DNA of 64,000 nt from Myoxocephalus aenaeus (GCA_038501785.1 JBAMJR010000031.1:8683501-8747500); one strand, 5' to 3'. Shown: positions 50,722 to 63,785, numbered from the stretch's first letter. Numbers and translations: made by a program. The notes: generated by a model not told the origin, from the letters alone.

Positions 50722-53700
50722 TGTACATGGCCCAACATGTCTGTAATATCCCCCTTCATTAGCCTCACAATATATCTGAGAATACATAGAAAGTTATAAA
50801 GACAACATAAGCAGAATAAGGTCGTGGACGTACCTGCCCACTCTCTCTGCCCCACGGTAAGGATCAGACTTCAGAATATGGTGGAAAAGGTCCGCCCTGT
50901 CTCTGGGCGGTGTCTTCCAGGACCGACGGAAATCATCTGCCTACAGGAGAAAACAATATATGCTGGTTACTAAATGTTTTGAATGCAAAGCAATGTTGAG
51001 ACGTGGGACTTTAGTAAGCATAGACGGTTAATCAAGTAAAGAACTTGCTTTGGAAGGACTCAGTGGGCCAGCGAAGGCTGTGACAGCCATCACTGGATCC
51101 ATTGGGCTTCTTGTGTGCCGCTGGGTCAGCGAGAGACTTTCTGAGGACTCAGGTGACCACAGACCACCAATGATTGGCTGAGAGGTGTTGTCGGTTGCCC
51201 TCAGCAAAGGGATATAGCAGCGGTCTGTGAGACAACAGACAATTGAAAGACATATATTACACATAGATTTTAATTGAGGGTGGCATCAGTGGGAATCAAA
51301 CCTTATGTGGCAGAGTATTGGAAAACAAAATCAAATTTGGCACGTTGTCAAATGTCTGTTTTGTACGATGTTGTCAGTCCGTGCACAGGGCAGTGAGTAA
51401 AGATATACAGTATGCAGAACTTCATACCAAATGCCATGCTCTCTAATTTCAGTACAATACCAGTCTAACACTGCAATTGTGGGAATATTAAATGTTCTTT
51501 TTTCACACCCCAGGCCGACTCTCAGGGGGTTGAACAAAAACACACAACTAGAGCTGTAACGCTATTTGCACTACAACATGGGCAGCAATTTATTCAATAG
51601 TACCCACAGTTATATAGCACCTCAACCTGCTAATGATGTTTTTAGCCTAATTCCTTATATCGGCCACCATGGCTAACACAACAAAGAAAAAAAGAAAGAT
51701 CAATGCTGCTTCTATTTAATCAGGCCTCTCTGTGTGAAAGTACACTAAATGGCACTTGCCTGTGTCCTCCAGGAAGCAGGGGAGAAGAGGTACACTAACT
51801 TTAATATTTTCAGAAAGGTGTGTTTGACCTTACCCTCCAAATAGTCAGTTATCCTCTGCCTCACTTCTGGGGTTTTATTTTTTCTGCTACAGATAAGCTG
51901 TGGAAAAGAAAAGACAATTAGTGATATATAGTTTATGCAGCTGACAACATACAACTGTTGCTGGATTAGCTGTGGAAAGAACTTGCTCATCTAATTTTAG
52001 CCTTCAATGTGCAGTGAGTGATTGTTGCCAAAAGATTAAAAAAAGCAAGCTAAAAGGTCACGGCTTCAAGACCTGAGCGAGCATAACTGTGCCTCCCCTC
52101 TGCAACGACACCAGTGTTCAGCAGTACTGTGCAGGCTGAGTAGCTGCTAGACAGCTTCCATATGTACACATTCATGAATACTTGCTGTGTAATAACAACC
52201 AACAACAACAACAACCACCACCCAGGCTATACTGAAGGTTCTCTTACTCATTGGGCATGTAACAAAGTTCAATAAGGGTTAAAAATAAAACTCCTTACAT
52301 CAAACGGCTTTTGGCCATCCTTGTTCTTACAGTTCTTATCGCTGTCAGGATGCGAACACAGGACATTAACCACGTCTGGACACCCAAACTTACAGGCAAA
52401 GTGGAGAGGTGTTTCATAGCCCTGGAACATACGGACAAACAAAATGAACATAGCCCTATGAACATTATTTTTTAAATAATCTAATTTAATCTGGTTTTGC
52501 TGGTATGGTAAAATAACTTACAGCCTTATCTGGAGTGTTGAGGTAAAGATCTACAATGTAGCGGATACGTTTCTGCAGCATAACTTCCTGGTCGTCTGGA
52601 TACATGAGGCGCATAAACTCTGGGTTTTCCAGGGTGTCCAGGAGCAGCTGGGCGATTCCTGCCTGGTTCTCCTTGGCTGCCACATGCATTACGTTGTACC
52701 GGCAGCCCTCCTAATCAGATAAAACAGTGGAACAACTGTATGGATCAGGATATAATCCTCTTCCATCGCCTGTCAACAGGAAATTATGCTTAATTTGGCC
52801 TAAAAGCAGCATCTGACCTTGACATCACCTGCTGAAGTTAGGGATTTAAAACTGATGCACAAACATAGACTACCACCACACATTAGGTCATATGTTGTCT
52901 TCATCTTGGCACTGATGTGGAAAAGACGTTCATGTATCAACAAATGTCAACATCCTAAGTAAGGCTAATGCATCGCTATAAATAGTACACAGAGTTTGAG
53001 ATATCCCAACAGTACTACTCAGACAAGCTCAAACAATGCTGCCTCATAATTTATTAGTTTTTAATCAATTCAGTTTAAGAAACTGGTTAAGAAAGTTACA
53101 ATAAATAAACAATCTGAGACGGAGTACACCAAGACATCACAAAAAATGAAATCCTCACCTGCACAATAGTGGGATTATCCCCTGAACCAATTAGATAGCG
53201 TGGGTTGCTCCAGACCAGCTCGCTAAAGGTCACATCGTCGCTCTTCTCCACAGCTTTCCTCAGTTTGGCGGTCAGGTCTTGGGTGCGAGGGCTCTTGAAA
53301 CTGTTGGCCCGCTCCCGGTTTATCGTATCAACCTCCATGTTGTCTGGTGTAGAGCAGGAGAAGAAAGTGAAGGACAGGCACTGCTGTCAAAAATCTCCAA
53401 ATCTTGTTCAGGGCTGGTGTGCCCCACGCATCTGTTAGTGTCAACTACTATTGACAAAACTTAGAAAGAATGATGCATCTCAACACTATATTGAGTAGTC
53501 CTGTGGATATATTGTCCTCCCAAAAAACATCTGCTTTCCCCTACTCTATCAGGCACTAAAAGACTAACTTGAAGAAAATGAGACAACTAACAAGTTATAA
53601 AAAAAGTGTAAAAATGGTCTTGCTAATGGCAAGGGTGCAAAGTGAGACCGTTTGGATAACTATTGGGCAACCCGTGCAATATAGCATGATTCCTTTAATT

Positions 53701-54775
53701 ATTAAGAGCATTATAATGACAGGAAACAATTGTGTTTTAGTTTTTAACCCTGGTGCTCACTATTGTGCATGTTGTGCTGGCCTTCTACATGACCCAAAAG
53801 ATCAATGTGCCATAACTTGAAGAAACCCAGATTGAGCTATTGATTCGGGCTCTTGTTAAAAACAGATAATTGTAGCTACTTACCTTTACAAATGACCAGG
53901 CCTGGTTTGACGGGAGACACACAGGCTGCAGATTTGTTGGGAGAGGGGAAATAGTCACAGATCCCCTTCGCAAACTTCTCAGCATCCTCACGGTTGGGGA
54001 AGGCTTTGAAGCGGGCTCCCTTCATCATCTTAACAGCTTGAAGGGCATCTTTCTTATCTGTGTACACGTGTGCTCTCTCTACAGACAAATAAAACCCACT
54101 GAGAATCAGCTTTTATCCATTATCCATCTTAATTTCTTGTTTAATTTATTACTGTATTTTACAGTGACTTTCTAACTGGTGGTTGAAGAATTTCTTTGCA
54201 TTCTGTTTTAGTGATATTTTCACTTCTGTTCAGTCAAAAAAAGAAATCATGTAACAATCATATTTTCATGGGGATCTACAAAGTGCCACTGCTTTCGCAG
54301 TCGCAATAAAAGCCAGGTAACATTACCAGCATAGATTTTTGTGGTCGCTCAAGATTACTTTTTATCAATACTCTGTTCAGGAGAGTTCAGAAGCCTTGAT
54401 GCTTACCACCAAATAAATAACAATAAATGTTTTCATCCACAAAATGTTCAGACTACAACAGCAGCAAGTTCTCTAAACAAACACAAACTGGACAAACAGT
54501 AGATATCACAAATAAACCAACAAGCCACATGATAATCTTTTAGACTGGACTTCAGACTCAAGTCAACTTAAGTTTAACTCATCATGGAAAATAGAGCTCA
54601 TTCCTCTCTGATTTATATAATTCTGATTTTGTGAAATGATACTGGCTTTACAATTTCATACCAAGTCTAGTTATGGTTTACAGTTATTTTTTTCAGTGCT
54701 CATCTAAACTCTTTCCTTCGATTCCCAAATTCAAGACCACCTGGCAAGTGATCCTGTGCTATGATATTCTCTCTC

Positions 54776-54832
<57 letters not shown>

Positions 54833-55378
54833 ACGCTGTAATATGTTGGATAAGTAACAAGCTGAGTCTGTCTTACCATTTCTAGCCAAAACGTCTTCCC
54901 ACAGTGGACATACTCCAAAATAAGAGGTTGGGGACACTTGTGCAAACTTTGAAGGGGTTTCCGTTTTGCAGTTAGAGTTACTGCCTTCCGCAGAGCTGTT
55001 TGAGGTTGCATTTACGGCGATCTCCTCTTCCTCTGGAGGATTGAGACCCACACCGTAGCCAAAGTCCAACTCTTCGCAGGATGCCTCAGTGAGTTTGCTG
55101 CTTGTTGCAGCAGTGGTGGGTGCAACGGCTGAATTGGCATATGACATAGGTTTGGCATAACCGGCATTGGAGGCCGCACCACCCAAGAAACCTGCTGAAG
55201 AGCTGTTGTCCGATTCAGTGCCACTGCTCTCTGGCCCGGCCAGGACTCGCGCCAACTTCCTCTCAAAGGTGGCTCGGGTGGTAGCGGTAATGGGACCACA
55301 CTTGAGGTCTGCTCTGGCAAACTCCTCGCGCAGTTCCTCAGGACTTAGCCCCCTCAGCCTGCTCAGAACCACCTCCAT
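46517..55378 (-). CDS. ankle2: Ankyrin repeat and LEM domain protein 2 (LEM4)
   Basis: ER/nuclear-envelope protein that brings PP2A to BAF and limits VRK1, allowing nuclear envelope reassembly after mitosis. Exons: 54877-55378, 53884-54078, 53159-53343, 52522-52710, 52299-52421, 51834-51897, 51049-51224, 50834-50940, 50286-50476, 49159-50029, 47971-48102, 46517-46727; frames agree, 981 residues (human 938). The LEM-like domain is at about 1-45 (LSPEELREEF...LKCGPITATTR). DFGYGVGLNPPEEE, YGVCPLWEDV and RFKAFPNREDAEKFAKGICD form the viroplasmin-like fold. The ankyrin region contains NVMHVAAKENQ and TPLHFACKFG. GRDLAHEMGHPWAEYWDFLDSF is conserved; the long exon 10 is a Ser-rich disordered tail. 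The human N-terminal membrane segment is not encoded in exon 1: TGA precedes the chosen ATG in frame. The intron after 51049-51224 has a GC donor. Confidence 0.95.
47237..47462 (+). mobile_element. tRNA-derived SINE in an ankle2 intron
   Basis: The tRNA-like head GGCTGTAGCTCAGGGGGATG, box B GGTTCGATCCC at 47291-47301, the GTCCCTGAGCAAGACACTGA core and the TTTCCCCAAGGGGACTAATA tail match the copy at 36311-36520. It is followed by an A-rich/(TA)n stretch (47474-47522). It lies antisense to ankle2. Confidence 0.82.
47686..47735 (+). mobile_element. LINE2/SINE-type tail in an ankle2 intron
   Basis: AAATTTCTCCGCTGTGGGAC followed by TAACAAAGGATTATC and ATTTTATCTTA is the third copy of the terminal motif also seen at 22137-22181 and 28292-28335. 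Confidence 0.5.
48253..48979. mobile_element. Tc1-like non-autonomous element, 727 bp, in ankle2 intron 11
   Basis: Ends read CATTCAGGTCCATACGTATT and, inverted, CAGTCAGGTCCATAAGTATT. The terminal inverted repeats extend about 200 bp with small differences and are flanked by TA on each side. The centre still encodes TKSTVWYIPKK, resembling the helix-turn-helix of a Tc1 transposase. The ends are shared with the 198-bp insertion in rbp4l. Confidence 0.85.
50636..50720. repeat. (GT)n microsatellite in an ankle2 intron
   Basis: About 42 uninterrupted GT units. Open frames seen here on both strands are artefacts of the repeat. Confidence 0.95.
54781..54826. repeat. (TA)n microsatellite in ankle2 intron 1
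   Basis: About 23 TA units just beyond the donor site of the first coding exon. The ankle2 frame reads into it as Tyr-Ile repeats, which are not part of the protein. Confidence 0.95.
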
Positions 55379-57520
55379 GCTTCAGCTCCCTACAATACAA
55401 AACACAATAGACCTCAGCAACTATCACCAGCAGTTGATGATAAATGTGACATTAGATCCATTTTTTCACTGAATATCAAGAACCATAAGTCTACTTTTTC
55501 AATTAATACTTCAGCACACTTACTAAAATAGAATTCTTGCAGAATTATTTCTTAACCACCTAAAAATGTCAGTTCCAGGTAGACTATAATAAATAACAGC
55601 TCCTACTAACAAATAACAACCATACATCCAGAAATATATTAATGTATACTTCCCTTTAAACACTCTGGAGACATAACTTGGCAATTACTCATCAAATATT
55701 AATATTAGCACATGAACCAAGACAATGATCAGATTGGCAAGAGTCACATAAATGACAAAGGGTTCTTTGTTTAGCAAGCCATTAGCCTGCATATTAATAA
55801 ATGCCATCCTTACTTTTACTCCAACAAGCTGCCACACATTGTAAAATATAATACAGACTGAGTTTACCAACAAGTAAATCCCTGTCAAGTATTTGCAGGT
55901 AGGCTGCACACCTATATTACGTAGCTACTGCAGTTTTAGATCCCCACATTATTAATCCAACACTTTCAATCTTATCAGAATCAACCACACTATAGTGGGA
56001 CTAGCTTCTGCTAGCTTGCTTGCTAACCAACAAACCAGCTTTAGCAGCCGGGGAGCATGAGCGAAACTGCTCAGATAAAAATCTAAACCGATAAGAGTAA
56101 AGTACACAACTTTGGGGTGAAATATTAACGATTACAAATAAATAGAAAACTGGATACATTATAACGATACTAGTCGGTTCATTCACATGCTGTCACGCCC
56201 AAGTATGTCATTCGAGGTCGGTTTTCGGGCTGTAACGCAACACATTTGATACGTCTTAGTGCTGAAGATGTCGATAAAAATCAAAGTCTACGTGATGACA
56301 TTTAGTAACAAATATGTCCCTATACTTACCATGGAACATTTTTATTTAATATACGCGGAGCTGAGGGAAACCGTTGTTAGTTTTGTACAGATAAACTGTT
56401 GGATAGACACAAAGCTGGAGACGGTCTGGAAGAGTCTCATTGTTTACAACATGTTCTGCGCATGCTCAGTTTCAAGGGAGGGCGCACGCTGCATTCCAGA
56501 CCGGTGGGAAAACTTAAATATGGACGACTTGAGGGTGACAGGCACCGAACATAAGGTGAATAGTCACCTTTCTCTCTAAAACACGAAACAAGAGATACAA
56601 AGATGACTTGCAACCGCCATATGACACGGCTTACGTTACTTTATCACAACGAAAGCAGTGCCGTGTCATGACAATTACTTTTATTCCTCCAAACAGAGAC
56701 ATACGCTATCTTAATAGCCTACTTCCTTACAATCGCATGCAATTGTACGCTTGCTCGTGACAAGAGTTGCCCAGGAAATTCATATTTTGGGATCTTCGCT
56801 GGCTAATGATAAAGGAACATCAGAAAGCTGCGTTTAATTGTATTTTCAGGACGTCTCTTATCTTTACGTACTTTCCCCGAAGGCTTGAATGTAGCATTAC
56901 ACTCTCCCATTACAGACGTGATTAATCCAAGGAAACGATAACCTAGCGAACTAGGTTATTGTGGTCAATAACAAAATCCACCTATTTTAAATAAACGAAA
57001 TAACAAATTGGTGGAAATGTAGTATAAACACCGCACTAAAGAATATTCGTTGGCACAATCATGGAGGCCAACTTGGTCAAGCATGTATGAGGCAAGCCAA
57101 CTGCAAGACATGGCGATTCTCCAGATAGTCATACATACACCAGAAGAAACCAAATGTACCAGAATAGATCTTTGTCTGTTAAAGTTGGAAGCAAATAACA
57201 TCAGGACGTCGTGCGCTTTACAAGCCGTTCTCGGTAGCTGAGTTTGACAAGCATGCTAGCAGTCATTAGCCACTTAGCAAGGCAAGAAGCTAATCACCCA
57301 AGACGCACGTTATGAAGCACAGTAAGAACACCGTTCCTGTATTTTCACCAAACGCATATCCGTAAACAATTATCAACTACAAAGCACTGGTAGTTGAACA
57401 TAGTATCGTTGTAATAGCGCCATGCCCACCTCCTCCTCTCTCTCCCGGCTACTGTCGCTAGGTGTCTTCTTCTTCACCGCGACGGTTTCAAAATACAGAG
57501 CGCGAGGACCTTGTTCCGTC
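55379..57520 (-). promoter_or_regulatory. ankle2 5' region with probable noncoding first exon
   Basis: An acceptor (TTTGTATTGTAG) lies just upstream of the ankle2 start codon, so at least one 5' UTR exon is expected further right. The best place is the GC-richer stretch at about 57425-57520, which includes CGCGACGGTTTCAAAA; TTCAAA is the reverse of the cell-cycle CHR element TTTGAA. The exact first exon was not resolved. Hydrophobic or mixed reading frames inside this interval look like chance. Confidence 0.4.
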
Positions 57521-59328
57521 TAACAGAGTGCCTGATCAGAAATAACTACTTCAACGTGTGGAAATGACATACGATTTGCGACATATTTAGGAAGTTAATG
57601 TAGATAAACTATAATGAATGAGAACAAACTATAAACGACAGATGAATAGTGCAATTTTATGATAAATACAATCACATCTCCCAACACAACTGTTAAAACA
57701 TAGGAATGAATCAATCTCGATCTTTGAAAAAGAGAGAAAAAGCAGATACAGCAACACGAGCGCAGGTGTCGAAGAGCAAATGTTATTAAATACTACCTAA
57801 CGTTACAGTGAAAGGTAGTTTGGAAGATAGTCCCCACAAAAAAAAAAAAAAAAACAGCACACAGTTTATCAATACATTTGATGTTATTTGCCTTAGTAAG
57901 CATTCTTCTCAAAATATGCATAATCCCTTTGGAAATTCAGAAGCATACAAGAGTGTTTAAAAAAGTAGTTTAGTGTGGGCATGAACACCGACAGAGCAGC
58001 TGCAGCAAGGTTGTTTACAGAAAGCTACACTGTACCTTCCTCTACACTGACGTTTTAGTGCAGCTGTATCAGAATTACTCTCGGCTTTGAATTCGTTTGC
58101 ATTTGATACTTTGTATTTCATCTTTGTTACACTATTAAACAATTATGATGATTTTACAATCATACAAAACAAATGTAATTTATATATTAACCTCTAGAAA
58201 CAATTAACTTATCCCCATATCCATGAAACGGCCATAAAACAAGTATAACAATTATTTTTTTAAACATGTACCAAATGTAACAGAAAATTAACACATCTGA
58301 TTGCACTTGCTGTTAGAAGTAGTAACATTTCTGCTTCATCGTACAACTTTCTTTCTCAGTTGATGTGACCCCCTTATTTTACAATAAACCCGTTCTTCAG
58401 TAAGGATTTGCACACACATACAATATAACATATTACACACCCTCAGCAGAAATATGCTCATTCAAACCAACTTAGTCCTTTACAGCATATTAAAGATTGC
58501 TTAAGGCTATTTTTTGCGTACAAATTACTGCAGTCCATGCTAGACAAAACACCTCCATATATAACTGAGATTAACGTTTTTAGTTTAGGAACCCAATGTG
58601 ATATGGTTACAACAAATGTAAGAAACACTGCATATTAACAAGAGGCAATACAAAAGAAACTGACCACAGTTGTGCATGACTTATCATGAAAAGGATTGAT
58701 GATGTTTCATCAACCGTTTAGAAATCATGTGGATGTGTAACCACATCAGTTAAATCATAGATGAGCAACTTCTCTCGTACACAGGCACAAATAAATGGAA
58801 AAACAGTTCATAGCCAGTCTGGTGATAGACTAATGGTTTGTTTCTGTCACCATAACACTTTTTGAAATAATGTCAGTCATCATTAAGCAGCATACAAAGC
58901 CACATATCTTATATTGCGAGGATGACGACTAAATACATTTTAGAGAGAAAAAACGCTGACTCAAAGGGGAAAACTGGCCTAAAGAAAATTCGTTAAACAG
59001 TCCATACTAGTCCCTATCTGTATCTATGATAACAAAACTGAAAATGGATGATCCTCTTGGAGAGGCTGTCAGATAAGATGTAATTACTTAACTCAAAATA
59101 AATAAATGTGACCATAGCATAATACAAATATAAACAACTGTCAAATAAAGAGGAACGAATAAAGCTATGATATATAAAGTATTACTGAAAAAGCATGTCT
59201 GTTCTGATGGGAGAATGCCAAATGTTGGCAGCAATTGTTAAGAAAAGAGAAAGGGAATACGGGTCTGAAAAGTGCCTTTGTGGATAAAACTCCACTCTCC
59301 CTCTTATGGCCTGAAAAAAGTTCTTATA
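57521..59328 (-). other. Spacer and golga3 3' UTR
   Basis: AT-rich sequence between the ankle2 promoter and the golga3 stop codon. The part next to 59328 should be golga3 3' UTR, but no clear AATAAA on the minus strand was found. An A run is at 57839-57855. No other gene or element was recognised. Confidence 0.45.
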
Positions 59329-61538
59329 TTAGGACTGCTGCTCTTCTGCTTCATTGTTATTTTTCACAACCATATTGTTTAGCGGCATTGATGATTCGGA
59401 GATGTTGTTTTCAAGCTCCAGTTGAGCCAGTCCCTCCTCTGCGTTTGTCCATGAGCTCATTGACTCATGTACTGTTACTGTGTGTTCCTCCATCTGCCTT
59501 TGGAGGCTGTCCATCTCCTCCCTGAGAAAAAAAACAAACATTTATGGCATTTGAATAGCTGCTCAGCACTTCACAATGGCCAGCCGGCGGCACATAGCTA
59601 TCGGTGCTAACAGCGCTAACATTGCAAACAACAAGTGCTGCCAGAGCTAACAGTGTTTAGTTGAGAGAGAAAGAGAGGCTGGGTACTATGCTTCTGCAAC
59701 GACTGTCGGTCGGGAAGTCGTGATCAGTTAACCACTGAATGAGAACAGTGCAGAGCAGTGGTTGTGAGCCAACCAGTGGGGCACGCTCACAAGCATGCAT
59801 GTCGAAATTACACCACTATATTTACATGGCAAATAGTTGTTTGCTGCAATATTAAATAAAGCTCCTTTCACTAAGTCATTTGGTTAGAACAAGATGCTTA
59901 CTTGAGTTGTCGTAGACAGTTGTGCAGGTTGTTGAGGGGCTCTTTGTTGACAGAAGTTGATGGTTTCAGCAACTCATCCAATAGGGAGGCAGGCACTGGG
60001 CAGTCTGGAATCTTAACTGGTGTCACCGGGTTGGATGGGTTACACTCACTCTTCAGCTCCATACGCTGCTGCTCCCCCCCCAAAAAAACCCCCACGATTT
60101 TAGGGATGCATTTAGTCTGTCTGTGTGTGTCTGTGTGTGTGTGTCTGTGTGTGTGTAACTAATATCCAATAGTCAAAGGTATGTGATAGCCTTCATACCA
60201 AGACAAAGAGTGACTTAACACTAGAGCCCGACTAGTTTATGAGTAGGCCATGGTTTTATGCCAATATTGATTAGGCTGGTTAGAAATATTGGCATAAATG
60301 ATGACAGTGTTCATATGCGATGACAAATGAGGATTTAGTGGTCAACCCAAAATTTCAAAAGCTGCTGTGGCTGGAAATCAGGTGAAAAACACTCAAACGT
60401 TCAGTGAAATACATGGTGCCTTACCTTCCTGAGACGACTTTGTTTGAGGTCCTGTTTTAGTTGCTGGTTCTGCAAAAGGACCGTCTTCATGCTGTTCCTC
60501 AGCTCACCCACTTTGGCCTGCAGCATAAACTTGTCCTTCCTGGTGCCGCTCAGCTCATCCTGCACCGACTCCAGCTCAACTTTGATGTTCTGAGACAGAG
60601 AGTCATCTTTAGTAAAAGTTATTCTGTGTATTTGTAAATACAGAAACATTATATTTCTTTTAAACATCTAGTGAAGTAACTCGCTTTGTTTTCATCTTTT
60701 ACAGGTGGAAAGTTAATACTTGCCTGCAGAGCTCTCTGTATGTTGTCTAGCTCCCTGTGCTGACACTGTTCCATCATCTCCAGCTGCTGCTTCTGAGCCT
60801 CGATCTCCCTCTGCCTTTGCTCCACCTCCCACTTCAGGTCCTCAACCTGAACGAGTCAATGTTAGGCATCATTGTCACGGAAAATAGTTCTTGCAGGACA
60901 ATGATAACAGAGTACATGGTGAAAATGTTGTATTATAATAAATTCAGACAGGCAATATAATAAAACAAAAAGCAGTGTGTCCATAAAGATCACTTTATCA
61001 AGATATTTAATTTACAGTCATCCTCAGCAAAATATTTCAGTGTAAGTCAGTCTCTTACCTCTTGGTTGGTGAGGGGCTGCTTGGCCAGTTCCTCATCCAG
61101 TTGTTTCTGGAGGATCTGGAGCTGTGAATGGGCCTCAGCCAACTCCCCTTGGAACCTGGAAACCTCCTGAGCATGCTGCTCATCCTGAGCTCTGAAGAAT
61201 AATACATATTCAATGACAAATAAGTGGTCAGATATAATATATAGATACAGAAGCAATTTTCCAAAAGTCAATGCATTCTTTAAATCAGGCAAATGCACAT
61301 ACTGTAGTTTGTGGGATTCACTCTGCAGAGCTTTGACCAGGTCCACTTTGGCCTGCAGGTCCTTTTTGATTTCTGACAGCTCCAGCATAGCTGCCCTGTA
61401 GTGCCGTCTATTGTGGGCTGCTTCAGCCTTTGCTGCTGCCACCTAAAGGACACATCACATTAGTACAATCCGAAAGCAGCTGGAATTACATTACATACAT
61501 ATCACAATTCCATTTTCTAAATTGTGATAGAGAGATAG

Positions 61539-61590
<52 letters not shown>

Positions 61591-63785
61591 TACTGTGCCT
61601 TAAAAAGGAGAACATACTGCATCCTTAGAGCTCCTACCTGTTCTTTCAGGTCATTGACTTTGGTTTTCTCTTTTTCCAGGGCAAGCTGAAGCGTTTGAAC
61701 CACCTGCTTCATTTGCTGGTCCTCCTCTTCTTTACGCTTCAGAACAGCTTGAACCTGGGAAAAGGATGAATGGGAAAACAAAGTTTTGTTAAAACAAATT
61801 AAAAAGTATATGTTTTTGTATTTCGGCATTCAGGTAACAATACTTTACAAATAAATATAATCAACATTATAAAATGGGATTTTTCACCTGTAAATTGAGC
61901 TGGACAAGATCTGCCTCTCTCTTAGCTAAGGCAGACTCCAAAATGTTGGAATGTTCCCGCAGTGTATTGTGGGACTGTGCCAATCCAGTCAATTTCCCCT
62001 TTTCATGTTCAAGCTCCAGTGCTAGCTTCTTGTTGGCATCTTCTAACTTTCGAATCCGCTTCTTGAAGCATCGGGACTCTTGAAGCTATGAAATCAATTC
62101 ACGTCATTAATACAAAGTAATATACATAAATTGAGTGACAAGACAAGCACAAACATACTGCTTTTACAGGGTTGTGACATCATTAAGGGAAATAAATACA
62201 GGAAACGCATCCCATTAGACATATCGAGCAGTTCTGTTAAAATATAGCATTGTTCACCTCATCCTCAAGCTCCATGACCTTCTCCTGGTACTCCTCCAGC
62301 TCTGTGGAGGTGAGGTTGATCACTTCCTGCAGCTCCTTCTCTAGCATAGCCTTGCTGTTGGCCACAGCCTGTAACTCAGCCTGCAGAGCCTTAATCTTCA
62401 CCTGGATGGCAAATAAAACCACACTGTATTTCACTACATTGCAGGTACAGTTATCCAGGATTATTCACAATGAAACTACAAAAATCTTTACGTTTACAAC
62501 AGGTGAGTAGAGGATAAGGGTAAATTGAAGGCTATACTATTCATGTTTTTATTTTTGTAAGTGTTCTTGTTTCTGTGAGAGAAAAAAAGACGATGGTTAA
62601 GCATTTATGGTACAACCAGCTAACTGCATAACAGTACTCCTTAACTTCAAATAGGAATGCAAAATATGACTTATTCTTCAGTTCTGCTAGAAGCCCTGCT
62701 CACAAATGTTGGAGCTGTGAATTTTTCAAGTAACTGTAGAAGGTTGGGCAGATGTATACAGTACCTGTAAGGCCTGGCTGTTTCCCCCATCCGACACCTG
62801 GGCCTTGAGTTTTACCAGCTCTGCCTCGGCTGTCTCCTTGTCAGTCAGAGCCTCTTGGAGCCTCCTACTCAGGATGCCCACAGCGTTCTCGTAGGCCTTG
62901 TGCTTGGCCTTCATGTCCTTCTGAGCACTGGTCAAATCTGTCCCCAGTCGCCTCACGCGCACCTTCTGCTCTATGATGGCCCTATTAGATGCAGATAAGA
63001 AATTAAGTAAAACATGTCCATGGGGAAATCAGGTTAGACACGCATATGAACGAAAGTGGTCTGCAGACAAATACATCTTTAAAATCCCATTTCATCTACA
63101 GATATAGATGGTACAAAAACAGCGTAATGATGGATGTACTTTTCAAACCACATGTCAAAAGGATCAGGAATTTTATAAGCGCTTTATAAAAAGCCTTTAT
63201 TTGTATTTATAAATAACACTTTATCACAGAGATCATTACTGTGGGAGTCATTCAAGCATTCCATATCTCTATGCAGCAGATGACTCACTTTTTGGCTTCT
63301 CCTTCCAATTGCTCCACCTGTTTCCTCAGACCCTCATTCTCTTCTGTAACTGCTGCTAGTTGACTCTGATCAAACTGTAAAGACTGGATTGGGAGAAAAA
63401 CAGGATCCTTCACATTACAATAGGATTCATACTATACCTGCTGACAACTTCACCCAAAACATCAACATTTACTTTGTGAAGTAAATTTGATAAGAAATAT
63501 TGAACAAATGTGTATAATTACATGAATCTGGGTTTCTAGCTGATCCCTTTCTTCCTGAATGTCTTGCAGATGAGCCTCCATGTTGTTCATCTGCTCCTGG
63601 ACTCTCACCACCTCCTTCGCAAGCCGGGCCTGCTCCAGCTCTGCATTCTGCTTCTCCCCCTGAACGCTCAGCAGCTCCTGCTTCAGGTCCTTCACCTCCG
63701 CTAACAGGCGCTTTTTGGTGGACTTGAGCTCATTGATCAACTGGTCTTTGGAGCTGGCGTCCCTACGGTAGGCCTCCACCATCAC
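59329..63785 (-). CDS. golga3: Golgin subfamily A member 3, 3' part (12 exons; gene continues beyond 64000)
   Basis: Peripheral Golgi membrane golgin, a long coiled coil acting in Golgi architecture and vesicle capture. Exons seen: 63522-63785, 63289-63383, 62765-62981, 62258-62401, 61888-62085, 61638-61754, 61303-61442, 61059-61191, 60724-60846, 60425-60589, 59902-60071 (or 60068) and 59329-59521. They join in frame to about 652 residues, the C-terminal half. Nearly the whole length is heptad coiled coil rich in Glu, Lys, Gln and Leu (AIIEQKVRVRRL, KALQAELQAVANSKAMLEKE). The end SNPVTPVKIPDCPVPASLLD, KEPLNNLHNCL and EEMDSLQRQMEEHTVTVHES is diagnostic for GOLGA3. One intron, after 60724-60846, has a GC donor; another acceptor, at 60072, lacks a pyrimidine tract. 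Tail to head with ankle2 as in human. Confidence 0.93.
60119..60157. repeat. Imperfect (GT)n tract in a golga3 intron
   Basis: TG dinucleotides interrupted by TCTG units, next to the G-rich acceptor of the exon at 59902-60071. Confidence 0.85.
61543..61588. repeat. (CA)n microsatellite in a golga3 intron
   Basis: About 23 uninterrupted AC units between the exons at 61303-61442 and 61638-61754. Confidence 0.95.

Noticed and set aside
50560..50855. Open frames with long Cys-Val or Thr-His runs
   Set aside because: Artefacts of the (GT)n tract in an ankle2 intron.
55685..55909. 74-codon hydrophobic minus-strand frame upstream of ankle2
   Set aside because: Considered as the missing membrane exon of ankle2, but it ends in a stop with no donor joining it in frame to the LEM exon.
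56259..56579. 106-codon plus-strand frame
   Set aside because: No motif, lies in the probable 5' intron of ankle2 on the opposite strand.
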